A DNA stretch of 33,501 nucleotides, from the NCBI GenBank assembly GCA_903858685.1, contig CAIOJR010000152.1:1-33501 (forward strand), in the 5' to 3' direction. The position numbers and the translations under genes were made by a program. Below, piece by piece: positions 1 to 8,776 of the stretch. The stretch comes from an uncultured Caulobacterales bacterium. Its GTDB lineage: Bacteria; Pseudomonadota; Alphaproteobacteria; Caulobacterales; Caulobacteraceae. Below the pieces are notes generated by a model that saw nothing but the letters and a program-made list of their open reading frames with translations, searched no databases and was not told where the DNA came from. Each line of letters begins with the position of its first letter. Position 1 is the stretch's first letter.

Positions 1-360
1 AAAGTCCATGACGATATAGGCAGTGCCGTTCAGCTCGAACAGGCTCTTGACGCTTACAATATTGGGGTGACGATCAGGCTGGGAAAGTCCCCAAAGAACC
101 TTCGCCTCCTCCATGAATTTCTGGAGGCCGAGCGCGTAGATTTCCTCGGCGGTGGAATCGGACGGGGCGACAGTCGTCTCATCGACCCGATCCGAGACAG
201 ACGATGGAAAATACTCCTTGATGGCGACGGCTTCCTTGAAATAGACGCCCCGCCCTTTGTAGACGATGCCAAACCCGCCCACCCCAAGGACGCTCTCCAA
301 CAGCCACTCGCGCAACTGCGACCCTTCTTGAAGCGCTTTATTGGAATAGGGAGTCGTCAT
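1..360 (-). CDS. Ser/Thr protein kinase, N-terminal part (runs off window start)
   Basis: The first 120 residues of a eukaryotic-type (Hanks) serine/threonine kinase are visible and the gene continues past base 1. The translation shows the glycine-rich ATP loop GVGGFGIVY (residues 26-34), the VAIKEYFP strand with the ATP-anchoring Lys48, a helix-C glutamate near residue 85 (KFMEEAKVLWGL), HPNIV, and the hinge strand AYIVMDF. The catalytic loop is outside the window. The start is the ATG at 360-358, 19 residues before the kinase fold begins. It is divergent from a PP2C phosphatase, separated by 89 bp of rather AT-rich DNA, so the two probably form a reversible phosphorylation pair. The family is certain; the substrate and C-terminal domains cannot be seen. 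Confidence 0.9.
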   Translation of the reverse strand, partial: MTTPYSNKALQEGSQLREWLLESVLGVGGFGIVYKGRGVYFKEAVAIKEYFPSSVSDRVDETTVAPSDSTAEEIYALGLQKFMEEAKVLWGLSQPDRHPNIVSVKSLFELNGTAYIVMDF

Positions 361-449
361 GAAGCTTTCCCAACGGCCTGCACCTCGCCTCAGCCTACGG
401 CATGGTTTAATCTCAAATTAACATCATTTAACACGCGAGAAACAGGCGA

Positions 450-1166
450 ATGAATCCACAGTGCGCCTTTCGCAGTCACGTCGGCCTCAAGCGGCGTTTG
501 AACGAAGATGCGGTTCTGGCGCTTCCGCAGCAGTCGTTTTTTGCCGTCGCCGATGGGATGGGGGGACATGACTGCGGGGAGATCGCCAGCGCCCGGATTG
601 TTGACGCACTTCGCAAGGCCGCGATGTCGGCCCTCCCAAGGTCGGCGATGTTGCACCGGCTGAAAATCGCCCTCGAAGAGACTCACATTTCCCTGGTCAA
701 AATGGGTGCGGAGCTTGGCGACGGACGCACCATTGGATCCACGGTCGCAGCCTTGAGGCTCGACAGGGGCGTATTCGATTTCTTCTGGGCGGGGGACAGC
801 CGGATTTATGGCTGGGAAGGCAGCCATTGGTCCCTTCTGACGGAAGACCACACCCTGGTGCAGCGCCTGGTCCGGGGCGGCCTTCTCAGCGAAGCCGACG
901 CAGAACGCCATCCGGACAGTCATGTTCTGACCCGCGCCATCGGTTCGGCAGGCGCCGGCGAGGTCGAATTCGGTTGCGGCGATATTTCTCCCGGAGATCT
1001 CTTCCTCCTCGCCACGGATGGACTGACCAAAAGCGTGGACTCCCAGGCCTTGGCGCTCGCAACGGATCCCGACGATCTTGAAGCGACGGCAGAACGGCTT
1101 TTGAATCTTGCGCTCGCCGCCGGCGGCCCGGACAATATCACCTTCGTCCTGGTGAAGGCCCGCTAG
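450..1166 (+). CDS. PP2C-family serine/threonine phosphatase
   Basis: A 238-residue metal-dependent phosphatase of the bacterial PP2C (Stp1/PrpC) type, about the usual single-domain length. Metal-binding and catalytic motifs appear in order: NED (18-20), DGMGGH (35-40), GSTVAAL (96-102), GDSR (115-118), LTEDHTLV (130-137), the ATDG strand (Asp190) and the terminal GPDNITFVLV (Asp228-Asn229). There is no signal peptide or membrane segment, so it is cytoplasmic. It removes phosphate from Ser/Thr residues and probably opposes the divergently encoded kinase at 1-360. The ribosome binding site is weak (GCGAGAAACAGG before the ATG). The function in the pathway is not evident. Confidence 0.93.
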   Translation: MNPQCAFRSHVGLKRRLNEDAVLALPQQSFFAVADGMGGHDCGEIASARIVDALRKAAMSALPRSAMLHRLKIALEETHISLVKMGAELGDGRTIGSTVAALRLDRGVFDFFWAGDSRIYGWEGSHWSLLTEDHTLVQRLVRGGLLSEADAERHPDSHVLTRAIGSAGAGEVEFGCGDISPGDLFLLATDGLTKSVDSQALALATDPDDLEATAERLLNLALAAGGPDNITFVLVKAR

Positions 1167-1606
1167 TGGCGACCGCACCTATCCAGGCGAGACGCCACGG
1201 GAAACGCGTCCGCACGCCCATGGTCTCATAGCGCCACGCCCCGTCGCGAGGTTTAAGACGGGTTCATCCCATCCCGTATTTTGATCACAGCCTGTCGCCG
1301 TCATGTCTGACCTCCTTTGATGAGCGGCGCGCCGAATGGGACAGAATTGGCCCCTGCCCAAACCGCGTCACAGAAACGGGGCGACAAGAAGAGCAAGGAA
1401 GTCCAGCTTCAAATACGAAGAATTTGCGACGCCATATCGTGCAAAATCGCCAGACGTTGCAATTCAGTCACTCACGGAAATCAATTGAAACCAGAATTTG
1501 GGATTCACTTTTCCGATTAAAAACATTCACGACTGTGTCACCGACTGGCCTCAGAGCTCCCCCCACCACGCCACTATTTTGTGTCTGATGCGCACTGGGG
1601 ATAGAG
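1167..1606. other. Intergenic region before the first TonB receptor
   Basis: About 440 bp between the phosphatase and the TonB receptor. It holds one candidate small ORF on the minus strand (1179-1304) with a consensus ribosome binding site. The last 200 bp are AT-richer and must carry the receptor promoter, but I could not assign -35 and -10 boxes with confidence. No tRNA, repeat or known riboswitch was recognised. Confidence 0.5.
1179..1304 (-). CDS. Candidate small ORF, 41 aa, strong ribosome binding site
   Basis: A short reading frame starts with ATG at 1304-1302 and is preceded by an essentially perfect Shine-Dalgarno sequence (AAAGGAGG, 1318-1311) with a 6-base spacer, better than most genes in this window. 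The peptide begins MTATGCDQNTGWDEPVLN and continues to a stop at 1179. It has no signal peptide or membrane helix and resembles nothing I know. It lies convergent with the PP2C gene, 12 bp after its stop. It could be a real microprotein, a leader peptide, or the intact 5' end of a decayed gene. Confidence in translation is moderate and in function nil. Confidence 0.4.
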   Translation of the reverse strand: MTATGCDQNTGWDEPVLNLATGRGAMRPWACGRVSRGVSPG

Positions 1607-4336
1607 ATGAAACCGGCCCACCTGAAAATTGCACTGCTCGCCGGCGCGGGCCTGCTCGCCCTGTCGGGGACCGCCTTTGCGGCCGAGGCCGCCGCCGGCG
1701 CCCCGGACACGACCTCCAGCACAGTGGAATCGGTTGTCGTGACCGCGCCGCGTCAGGAAGTCGTGGCGCGCGAGAAGCAGGAAAATGCGTTCACCATCAT
1801 CGATGTCCAATCTGCTGAAACGATCGCCAAATATCCCGACTACAACGCCGCTGAAGCGCTGGGGCGGATTCCGGGCGTCTCGCTTTCAAGCGACACCGGC
1901 GAAGGCCGCTTCGTCAACATCCGCGGCATTGACGCCAATCTCAACGGCGCGACCTATGGCGGCGTGGTGCTTCTGAACACCTACCCCGCAGGAACGGCCG
2001 CCAGCAGCGCAGGCCGCGCTGTGGAGTTCGACACCATCCCGACGGGCGCCATCGACGGCATCGTGCTTTACAAGACCCTCTCCCCCGACCGCGAAGCCGA
2101 AGGCCTGGGTGGTCAGATCGAATTGACGCCCCGATCGGCCAAGAACATCAGCAAACCCTTCTTCGAGGGCGAACTGGGCTGGGGATATGAGAACCTCCAC
2201 GATCACACAGGCCCCCTCACCGCCTCCGTCGCGACCGGCGCACGTTTCGGCTTCAACAATGGCAAGCTGGTTGTCGAGGGCGATGGTCAGGACGCCCCGG
2301 TCGCAGCGGGCTTTATTTCCAACCCGACGCCCTTCTCGATCGTGGTCACCGCATCGCGCAAGGATGACCGTCGCGGTATCGACGACGTAGAGCCAAGCTA
2401 CGCCAATGATGCGTTGCAATCCTTCGTCCCTGGCGTCGCGGCCACGGCCAAATCGGCCGCCATCCCTGCAATCCCGGCATCTGTGACGGCTGACAATGTT
2501 CTCGGAGAGGTCGATTTTCGACGCTACGATTATCATCGTCGGCGCTTCGGCTATGGTACGGAGCTCGATTTCAAACCCAATGAAAATCACAGCTACTATG
2601 CGCGCTTCAATGTCGCGGGCTATGTAGAAAGCGCCCACAAGAACCACTTCTATGCGGTGCTGGATGGAAGCCCGACGCCGCTGGCGGGCGCGCCGGCCGG
2701 AACCTTTGTGGACACCTTCCAACCTCGCGTCTTCGAGGACAACTCCCAGGAGACGCACCGCAATACGATGTTCAACATCGGCGGCTCGGATAAGTTCAAT
2801 GACCTCGTGATCGACTATCACGCGGGCTATAGCCGTGCGACCTATGTCGAAAACTATTACAAAGAAGCGCTTTGGTACGGACCCAAGGGTCTATACGCTG
2901 TCTATAATGCCAATTCTCCTAACGACACGACGTTTAAATTCTTCAACAATGCCGCTCTAACAAGCCCGTTCAACTCTGCAAACACTTCGATTTATTCAAA
3001 TCCACGCCTCAGGCAGTATTATGAAACGGCGGTGGATGAAGAATACAGCTATGCCCTAAACGCCCAGACCCCTCTCCACCTCATCGGGGAAAACGGGCAG
3101 TTGAAAGTTGGCGTGGGCGCTCGCCTTCGTAACAAGGACGTTATTGATCTCGGCGCGCAGATCAAACCAACCGCCAGTCTGTCGACCTACGCCGCCAGCA
3201 TCGGCGCCGGCAACAATTACTATGACGGACGCTATCAGAATGGACCCTATGTCCAGTGGGGCGCGCTGGACTCACTCTATACAAAGGCGCTGACGCCTTC
3301 GCTTGGGCAGGATTTCAATGACAGCGAGAACGTCTACTCAGCCTATGCGATGCACACCTTCAATCTCGGCAAGCTGAATGTCCTGACCGGCGTGCGGATG
3401 GAACAGACCGATGCGGTCTACGGCAATTACCTGACGACCACCGACGCCTCGGGCAATTCGACGGTCAGCTTCGTCAATCACTCAAAAAGCTACACCAACC
3501 TCTTCCCGACCCTTCAGTTCAAATATGAGGTGAGAACCGATCTGCAGGTTCGGGCGACCTATTCCACAGGCATAGCCCGTCCCGGATTCACGCAGGCTGG
3601 CGGGAACGCCAGCGTGGACTTCACGGCCTCGCCGCGCCCGCAATACACGACTGGAAACCCCAACCTGAACCCAACCACGGGCAACAATTTCGACCTCGAT
3701 GTCGAATATTATATGCCCAATGGCGGGATCATTCAGCTCGGCGCCTTTGACAAGGAGTTCAAGAACTACATCGTCCGTCACGCGCGCACGAATGTCATAG
3801 ATCCCATCTTTCAGGGCCAGCCGGGCGACTTCATCACCTTCACCAATGTGGACGCCTATGCTCGCGGCGTGGAACTGGCCTATCACCAGAAGTTCACCAT
3901 GCTGCCGGGTCTGGCCCGCGGGCTGGGCGTCGAGGCGAACGCCACGATCGTCGACAGCCGGTTCCTGGAATATGACGGCACGGTCAGCGGCACCGGCAAA
4001 AACGAGTACGGCCAGCTGCCGGGCACGTCTCATATCACCTACAACACCGCCATCTTCTATGAGCTGAACGGCCTGAACCTGCGCTTGTCGCAGGAATATG
4101 TGGGCCACAGCCTGTTCGGACTTGGCGGCGACAAGGCGCTTGATGTGATCCAGGCGACCAAGGTCAATTATGACTTCACATCAAGCTATGAGTTCACCAA
4201 GAATCTCACAGCCTATTTCGACGTCAAGAACATTTCCAATACGCCGCTTCGCTACAATGAAGGCGCAAACAACCGGGTCATCCAACGCGAACTCTACGGT
4301 CAGACCTATGAGTTCGGCCTCCGCGCCAAGTTCTAG
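1607..4336 (+). CDS. TonB-dependent outer-membrane receptor (Xanthomonas/Caulobacter type)
   Basis: A 909-residue TonB-dependent receptor. It has a signal peptide ending near AFA-AEA (residues 23-29), a TonB-box-like VESVVVTA, and a plug domain with NAAEALGRIPGVSLS and the RFVNIRGID motif. A long beta-barrel follows, ending in an aromatic-terminated strand (YEFGLRAKF, C-terminal Phe), as outer-membrane proteins require. The plug resembles the TonB-Xanth-Caul subfamily, which often imports carbohydrates or plant-derived compounds by TonB-ExbBD energy. The substrate here is not evident. The start is supported by GGGGA five bases before the ATG. It appears monocistronic: two hairpins follow, the second with a T run. 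The next gene, a PhyH dioxygenase, begins 433 bp later. Confidence 0.95.
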   Translation: MKPAHLKIALLAGAGLLALSGTAFAAEAAAGAPDTTSSTVESVVVTAPRQEVVAREKQENAFTIIDVQSAETIAKYPDYNAAEALGRIPGVSLSSDTGEGRFVNIRGIDANLNGATYGGVVLLNTYPAGTAASSAGRAVEFDTIPTGAIDGIVLYKTLSPDREAEGLGGQIELTPRSAKNISKPFFEGELGWGYENLHDHTGPLTASVATGARFGFNNGKLVVEGDGQDAPVAAGFISNPTPFSIVVTASRKDDRRGIDDVEPSYANDALQSFVPGVAATAKSAAIPAIPASVTADNVLGEVDFRRYDYHRRRFGYGTELDFKPNENHSYYARFNVAGYVESAHKNHFYAVLDGSPTPLAGAPAGTFVDTFQPRVFEDNSQETHRNTMFNIGGSDKFNDLVIDYHAGYSRATYVENYYKEALWYGPKGLYAVYNANSPNDTTFKFFNNAALTSPFNSANTSIYSNPRLRQYYETAVDEEYSYALNAQTPLHLIGENGQLKVGVGARLRNKDVIDLGAQIKPTASLSTYAASIGAGNNYYDGRYQNGPYVQWGALDSLYTKALTPSLGQDFNDSENVYSAYAMHTFNLGKLNVLTGVRMEQTDAVYGNYLTTTDASGNSTVSFVNHSKSYTNLFPTLQFKYEVRTDLQVRATYSTGIARPGFTQAGGNASVDFTASPRPQYTTGNPNLNPTTGNNFDLDVEYYMPNGGIIQLGAFDKEFKNYIVRHARTNVIDPIFQGQPGDFITFTNVDAYARGVELAYHQKFTMLPGLARGLGVEANATIVDSRFLEYDGTVSGTGKNEYGQLPGTSHITYNTAIFYELNGLNLRLSQEYVGHSLFGLGGDKALDVIQATKVNYDFTSSYEFTKNLTAYFDVKNISNTPLRYNEGANNRVIQRELYGQTYEFGLRAKF

Positions 4337-4384
4337 TGACTGCGACGGCCGGGGCGCAAGGCCGCTCCTGGCCTGTCACGGATG

Positions 4385-4414
4385 CAACGCCGCCATGGGC
4401 GCATGGCGGCGTTG
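4385..4414 (+). terminator. 13-bp perfect hairpin after TonB receptor
   Basis: The arms CAACGCCGCCATG (4385-4397) and CATGGCGGCGTTG (4402-4414) pair perfectly around a GGCG loop, 49 bases after the receptor stop codon. Only a weak T-containing tail (TCTATTT) follows, so it may act as a 3'-end stabiliser or an imperfect intrinsic terminator. Confidence 0.6.
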
Positions 4415-4439
4415 TCTATTTCGCACCCGTCTTTTTGGG

Positions 4440-4457
4440 AGGCGTCAGCGCCTTTTT
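4440..4457 (+). terminator. Intrinsic terminator hairpin with T run
   Basis: AGGCG (4440-4444) pairs with CGCCT (4449-4453) around a TCAG loop, immediately followed by TTTT. The short GC stem plus T tract fits a rho-independent terminator for the upstream receptor gene, backing up the longer hairpin 25 bp earlier. Confidence 0.6.
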
Positions 4458-4769
4458 CGGCCCGCCGCAGCGGGTCGAGAGCGGCTGGGACATCGGACCC
4501 TTCGCATAGCTTGGGCGTCACGAGCTTTTTCGTCCCGGTCCGGGGCATCCCGTCTCCACCCCGTTGGCCTTGGCTCTGAACCAGGTATTCGACGCGCGTC
4601 GCGAGTGGCTTGGCGCCCCTCGAACGACACCACCCGTTGGGACCCGATCTGACATTTGCATCAACTGGTCAACAGGATCAGACTGTTTTAGGTCCAAGTG
4701 GATTGACCACGCGCCGGGACGCAACTTCGGGTGATGGTCACCTGCCGATACCGCACAGAACGGACAGCT

Positions 4770-5624
4770 ATGACCCAGTTGTTGCACGAATTTGACACCG
4801 AAACCCATCTGGCGTCGCTCGCGTCCTCTGGTTTCACCGTCATCCCTGATTTTTTGTCGGCGGATCAGCTTCAGCGGGTCAAACAGGCGCTTGCGCCGCA
4901 CCTCGGCGGATATTCCGGACGCAATGACTTTGAAGGGTTCGACACAGAAAGGGTATATACTCTGGTGGCGCGGGGGCGTCTGTTCGAGGATCTGGCGGAA
5001 GACCCCCGGCTTCTGGCGCTCCTCGACGCCAATCTGCTGCCCGGCTATCTGCTTACCGCCAGTCAGGCCATCAATATTCGCCCGGGGGAGAGCGCCCAGC
5101 CACTTCACGTTGATGACGGGTTTTATCGTCTCCCCCGCCCGCGTCCGGCGGTGAGCTTCAGCATGATCCTGGCCGTGGACGACTTCACTGCTAAGAATGG
5201 CGCCACTGAGCTGATCTCCGGCAGCCATGTCTGGGATGCAGCCAAGGCGACGGCGGCGGCGGACCTGCGCGGACCAGCCCCCGAGCCCATGGTCATGAAC
5301 GCGGGCTCCTGCCTGGTGTTCTCTGGAATCCTGATTCACCGGGGAGGCGCAAACCGCAGCCCAGCCCCACGCCTTGCGATTACATATCAATATTGTCAGC
5401 CCTGGGCGCGGACCCAGGAAAACTATTTCCTGGCCATTCCGCCGGAGCGGGTCAGACAAATGTCCCCTCGCCTGCAGGCTCTGCTCGGTTATTCGATCTG
5501 GCCGCCATTCATGGGCCATGTCACGGCGTCCCACCCCGCAAAGACCCTGGAACCCGACTTCATGGCGCCCGTGTGCTTGGCCCCCTGGTCTGATCTGACA
5601 TTGAATGGATCGCCGGATCGATGA
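4770..5624 (+). CDS. Phytanoyl-CoA dioxygenase (PhyH) family protein
   Basis: A 284-residue non-heme Fe(II)/2-oxoglutarate oxygenase of the PhyH family. The iron triad is visible as His113-x-Asp115 (QPLHVDDGFY) and His190 (SGILIHRGG). Arg201 (SPAPRLAITYQY) is placed to bind the 2-oxoglutarate carboxylate. The N-terminal GFTVIPDFLSADQLQRVK is the usual PhyH opening. The start chosen is the ATG at 4770, because homology begins a few residues later and GGA lies just upstream; an in-frame ATG at 4731 would add 13 unlikely residues. It is a predicted cytoplasmic hydroxylase. The substrate is unknown, since PhyH proteins hydroxylate lipids, terpenoids and many secondary metabolites. A second, distant PhyH gene lies at 8777-9742. 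Confidence 0.88.
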   Translation: MTQLLHEFDTETHLASLASSGFTVIPDFLSADQLQRVKQALAPHLGGYSGRNDFEGFDTERVYTLVARGRLFEDLAEDPRLLALLDANLLPGYLLTASQAINIRPGESAQPLHVDDGFYRLPRPRPAVSFSMILAVDDFTAKNGATELISGSHVWDAAKATAAADLRGPAPEPMVMNAGSCLVFSGILIHRGGANRSPAPRLAITYQYCQPWARTQENYFLAIPPERVRQMSPRLQALLGYSIWPPFMGHVTASHPAKTLEPDFMAPVCLAPWSDLTLNGSPDR

Positions 5625-6029
5625 GAACACCTTTGCCGGGGACAGACGACACGGCCGGCGTCGTCTTCTGGCTATAATCAATTTGTCCTGAACTGGATTT
5701 CCTTTGGCTGTCTTCAGTCCGTCATTTGCAATCCAGTTCCGAGAAAATCGCACGCAACGATCAGACCTTGGCCACTCAGCGGGGCTTTCGCGCGCCATAA
5801 GGCGCGAACTTGGCAAGGGCGGGAGGGGTCGCTACCCAGAGCCTGCCCCCAGCCGCAGCCGCCGTGATCATGCTCGCCGCGCCCGGTTTCAGTCCATCGC
5901 GCAAGGCGGTCCCGAACAGGCGCTTCAGAGCACGGGTCCGAAGGTGCGTCGCCCGCGCCCAAGACCTCGGCGCCCAATCAGCGGCTTCGCGCCGCGACGC
6001 CGATTACGAAGCTCCAAACGCCTCCATTG
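5625..6029. other. 405-bp region without a recognisable gene
   Basis: The space lies between the convergent dioxygenase (plus) and monooxygenase (minus). It contains a 7-bp-stem hairpin (AGACGAC 5644-5650 / GTCGTCT 5660-5666) that may end the dioxygenase transcript. It also contains an isolated TATAAT (5673-5678) and a perfect 10-bp inverted repeat GAACTGGATT / AATCCAGTTC (5690-5699 and 5730-5739) 30 bp apart. The remainder is open in several frames without start sites or known motifs and may be decayed coding sequence. Confidence 0.45.
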
Positions 6030-7664
6030 CTAAGCCGCGCGTAGCTTGAATCCCATATAGCCGTTCGTCGCCACGGCGGTGCAGAGCTGTCGATAGGCCC
6101 CGACCCCGCCTATATAGGGCATGAACACCCTTGGCTTGCCCGGAATATTGGCGCCCAGATACCAGCTGTTGGCCGTCGGATAGAGGGTCTGGCTGGCGAT
6201 CTCGTTCACATGATCGACCCAGGCGCTTTGGGACTCCGCCGTCGGCTCTATGACGGCTAACTGATAGGCGGTCATGTAGGTCAGCAGGTCTGACAGCCAG
6301 TCCACATGCTGTTCGATAGAGACGATCATGTTGGACAGGACGGACGGACTGCCCGGACCGGTGATGGTGAACAGGTTCGGAAACCCGCTGACCATCAGGC
6401 CCAGATAGCTCTTCGGACCCTCCGCCCAGGCCTCGCTCAGCGACAGACCAGCGCGTCCCCGGATATCGATCTTGGACAGGGCGCCCGTCATGGCGTCGAA
6501 GCCTATGGCAAACACGATCGCATCGACTTCAAACGCCCCCTGCGTCGTCTCCAGACCTGTTTCAGTGATGGTCTGAAGCGGGGTCTGCCGAAGGTCGATC
6601 AGATGGACATGGGGCTTGTTGAACACCTCGTAATAGCCGGTATCGACGCAAAGCCGCTTGGTTCCAAAGGGGTAATCCTTCGGCACGAGCTTTTCAGCCA
6701 CATCGGGATCCTTGACGATCTCCCGAATCTTGTCTGCGGCGAAAGCGGCGGCCATGGCGTTGGCGGCGGGGTCGATTGACAGGTCGGCGAAGGCGGCCTG
6801 CACGGAAAATCCGCCCTGAGCCCAGCGCTCTTCAAACACCTGACGGCGCTCATTGTCGCCGGTCTGGGTCGCCAGCTGCGCCCTCGGATTGGAGAAGAGG
6901 AAGCCGGCCGTGGACATGCGCTGGAGCTGGCGATTTTCCTCCCGATTAGCCAGCCAGGTCTGCTCCACAGCCGGGTCGATGGGGCCGTTATGCGCCGGAA
7001 CGCTGTAGTTCGGCGTGCGCTGGAACACATAGACCTGCGAGGCCTGCCGGGCGATCTGCGGGATCGACTGGATCGCCGATGAGCCGGTGCCAATGACGGC
7101 CACGCGCTTTCCGGTAAAATCGACCCCCTCATGCGGCCAGCGTCCCGTATGATAGGTCGGGCCCTGGAAGCGCGCCTGTCCGGGAAAGTTGGGCTCGTTC
7201 GGTACGCTGAGGCACCCGGTGGCGGCGATGCAATAGCGCGCGCTTACGACCTCGCCCGTATCGGTCGCGATCGTCCAGCGACTGGCCGCCTCGTCAAAGT
7301 GGGCGCAATTGATGCGCGTATTGAAGGCGATGTCGCGGCGCAGGTCAAACCGGTCGGCCACATGGTTCAGATAGCGCAGGATTTCCGGCTGGGCGGCGTA
7401 ACGCTCGCTCCACTTCCAGTCGCGCTCCAACTCTTCAGAAAAGGAATAGGAGTATTCCTGGCTTTCGATATCCACACGGGCGCCGGGATATCTGTTCCAG
7501 TACCAGGTGCCGCCCACATCCGCCCCGGCCTCACAGATTTTGGCGGTCAGGCCCAGAGCGCGAAGGCGGTGCAGCATGTACATGCCGGAAATGCCTGCGC
7601 CGATGATCAGCGCGTCCACCTCATGGGGCAGGGCTGAGCTTGCTTGGTCTTGATCAGCGGCCAT
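6030..7664 (-). CDS. Flavin monooxygenase, type I Baeyer-Villiger family
   Basis: A 544-residue FAD- and NADPH-dependent monooxygenase that would insert oxygen next to a ketone to give an ester or lactone. The FAD Rossmann motif GAGISG lies near residues 22-27, followed by GGTWYWNRYPGARVD. The type I Baeyer-Villiger fingerprint FQGPTYHTGRWP is at about 166-177, and the NADPH motif GTGSSA follows. Length and motif order match cyclohexanone or phenylacetone monooxygenases. The start at 7664 has GGGAG nine bases upstream; the in-frame ATG at 7670 is only three bases from it. It is the last gene of the minus-strand block, after an alpha/beta hydrolase that could open the ester it forms. The substrate is unknown. 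Confidence 0.92.
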   Translation of the reverse strand: MAADQDQASSALPHEVDALIIGAGISGMYMLHRLRALGLTAKICEAGADVGGTWYWNRYPGARVDIESQEYSYSFSEELERDWKWSERYAAQPEILRYLNHVADRFDLRRDIAFNTRINCAHFDEAASRWTIATDTGEVVSARYCIAATGCLSVPNEPNFPGQARFQGPTYHTGRWPHEGVDFTGKRVAVIGTGSSAIQSIPQIARQASQVYVFQRTPNYSVPAHNGPIDPAVEQTWLANREENRQLQRMSTAGFLFSNPRAQLATQTGDNERRQVFEERWAQGGFSVQAAFADLSIDPAANAMAAAFAADKIREIVKDPDVAEKLVPKDYPFGTKRLCVDTGYYEVFNKPHVHLIDLRQTPLQTITETGLETTQGAFEVDAIVFAIGFDAMTGALSKIDIRGRAGLSLSEAWAEGPKSYLGLMVSGFPNLFTITGPGSPSVLSNMIVSIEQHVDWLSDLLTYMTAYQLAVIEPTAESQSAWVDHVNEIASQTLYPTANSWYLGANIPGKPRVFMPYIGGVGAYRQLCTAVATNGYMGFKLRAA

Positions 7665-7853
7665 GGTCATCGTCTCCCGTTGTTTCTTGTTCTTGCCAGG
7701 AGGCTAGCCTGTTCGGCGGCGCCCTGTCATCCCTTCATCACAGCCCACGCCCCCCAATCGCACCGGACAGGCCAGGCGCACCGAACGGCCTTCAGGCCAA
7801 GCCTGGGCGCATGTCTGCGAACGTCCGCCGACTCCTTCGAAATATCGACCCGC

Positions 7854-8684
7854 CTAAAGGCTGAGATCCAGAAAACCGCGGACGGCTGACACGTAATCGA
7901 GAAAGTTTTCCCGTCGGATATTGTGCCCGGCGGATCTGATTTGCACGCTGCGGATATTAGGGTTCAAGGCTTCGGCTTGCGCAACCAGGGCCGGGGTCGT
8001 CAGACCGCCGCGGTCTGTCTCACCGTAAATCAGAAGGGTCTGAACGGCGATCTTGGCGATGGTTTCCTGCCATGGCTGGCTATAGATCGGCAGGGCCCGC
8101 GGATCCGTCTGCTTCTTGGCCAATGCCCAGTCTGGAAACTCATCTTCGCTCCAGTCCGGCGTTGCGGCCCTGCCCGACGCGACGATCTCGGCTTGCGACA
8201 TCGACTGGAAGCTGTCGACATGACGCCGAAACCGTTCCTGGCGCGACTCCAGGGCTCCAGCTGCCGGGACAAGCGGCGGATCTTCCAGAATGACCTTGGA
8301 AACCTTGTCGGGAAAGGCGCTCGCATAGGCCGCCGTGGCGCGAGCGCCGACCGAATGGCCCATGACGATGGGCGTGTCCAGACCCAGCGCCTCAATCGCT
8401 GCGGCGATGTCCAAGACGGGGTCATGGACGCCTGATTCGTCTATCCGCGAGCTCTGCCCGTGACCTCGCGCGTCGAGCATGATCAGATCATAGTGCGCCG
8501 ACATCTCGCTGGCGAAACGGCGCCAGCAAAGTCCGTTGTCCGTCAGTCCATGCGACAGAACTATCGCTGGACCTTCGCCACCGGTACGGTGAAAGGCCAG
8601 ATATCCGCCGGCTATGGGAAGGAAGCCTGTGCTCCATGGCAAGGTGGTGCAGCGTCCTTCGCCACCGGACGGACTAGCGGGCAT
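7854..8684 (-). CDS. Alpha/beta hydrolase
   Basis: A soluble alpha/beta-hydrolase of about 276 residues. It shows the oxyanion HG motif (LSHGLTDNG), LDARGHGQS, the nucleophile elbow GHSVGA (Ser about 111), an acid in YGETDRG, and the catalytic histidine in SAGHNIRREN. The start is uncertain: ATG at 8684 is used, and a GTG at 8705 would add seven residues. Homology begins at GFLPIAGGYLAFHR, after either. It is transcribed with, and 183 bp before, the Baeyer-Villiger monooxygenase. Monooxygenase plus esterase is a common way to cleave a ketone, so ester or lactone hydrolysis is the natural guess. There is no signal peptide. Confidence 0.88.
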   Translation of the reverse strand: MPASPSGGEGRCTTLPWSTGFLPIAGGYLAFHRTGGEGPAIVLSHGLTDNGLCWRRFASEMSAHYDLIMLDARGHGQSSRIDESGVHDPVLDIAAAIEALGLDTPIVMGHSVGARATAAYASAFPDKVSKVILEDPPLVPAAGALESRQERFRRHVDSFQSMSQAEIVASGRAATPDWSEDEFPDWALAKKQTDPRALPIYSQPWQETIAKIAVQTLLIYGETDRGGLTTPALVAQAEALNPNIRSVQIRSAGHNIRRENFLDYVSAVRGFLDLSL

Positions 8685-8776
8685 AGGCTTCAGGCGCAGG
8701 ACCACAGGGTTGGCGGACCTTGAACCCCTTACGGCCCAATCGGCGAACGATCATCTGGTCGGGCTCCTGAACGGCT

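Larger units (their letters stand above)
4337..4769. other. Intergenic region with two hairpins
   Basis: A 433-bp gap between the receptor stop and the dioxygenase start. Apart from the two hairpins at 4385-4414 and 4440-4457 and a 12-bp palindrome CGACGCGCGTCG at 4590-4601, I see no gene. The promoter of the dioxygenase must lie in the last 150 bp. A CAACTGG element at about 4661-4667 is too weak to count as a copy of the TetR-type operator described elsewhere. Confidence 0.5.

Noticed and set aside
390-1178. 262-codon open frame on the minus strand
   Set aside because: It mirrors the PP2C gene, whose motifs are unmistakable on the plus strand.
1886-2821. 311-codon open frame on the minus strand
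   Set aside because: It lies wholly within the TonB receptor and shows no family features.
4590-4601. 12-bp palindrome CGACGCGCGTCG
   Set aside because: Such CG-only palindromes are expected by chance in DNA this GC-rich, and it is not near a start site.
4661-4676. Fifth operator copy before the first PhyH gene
   Set aside because: Only 8 of 16 positions match and the right half site is missing.
4518-5816. Long open frame (432 codons) on the minus strand
   Set aside because: It is antisense to the PhyH dioxygenase, has arginine-rich composition with no domain, and arises from GC-rich codon bias.
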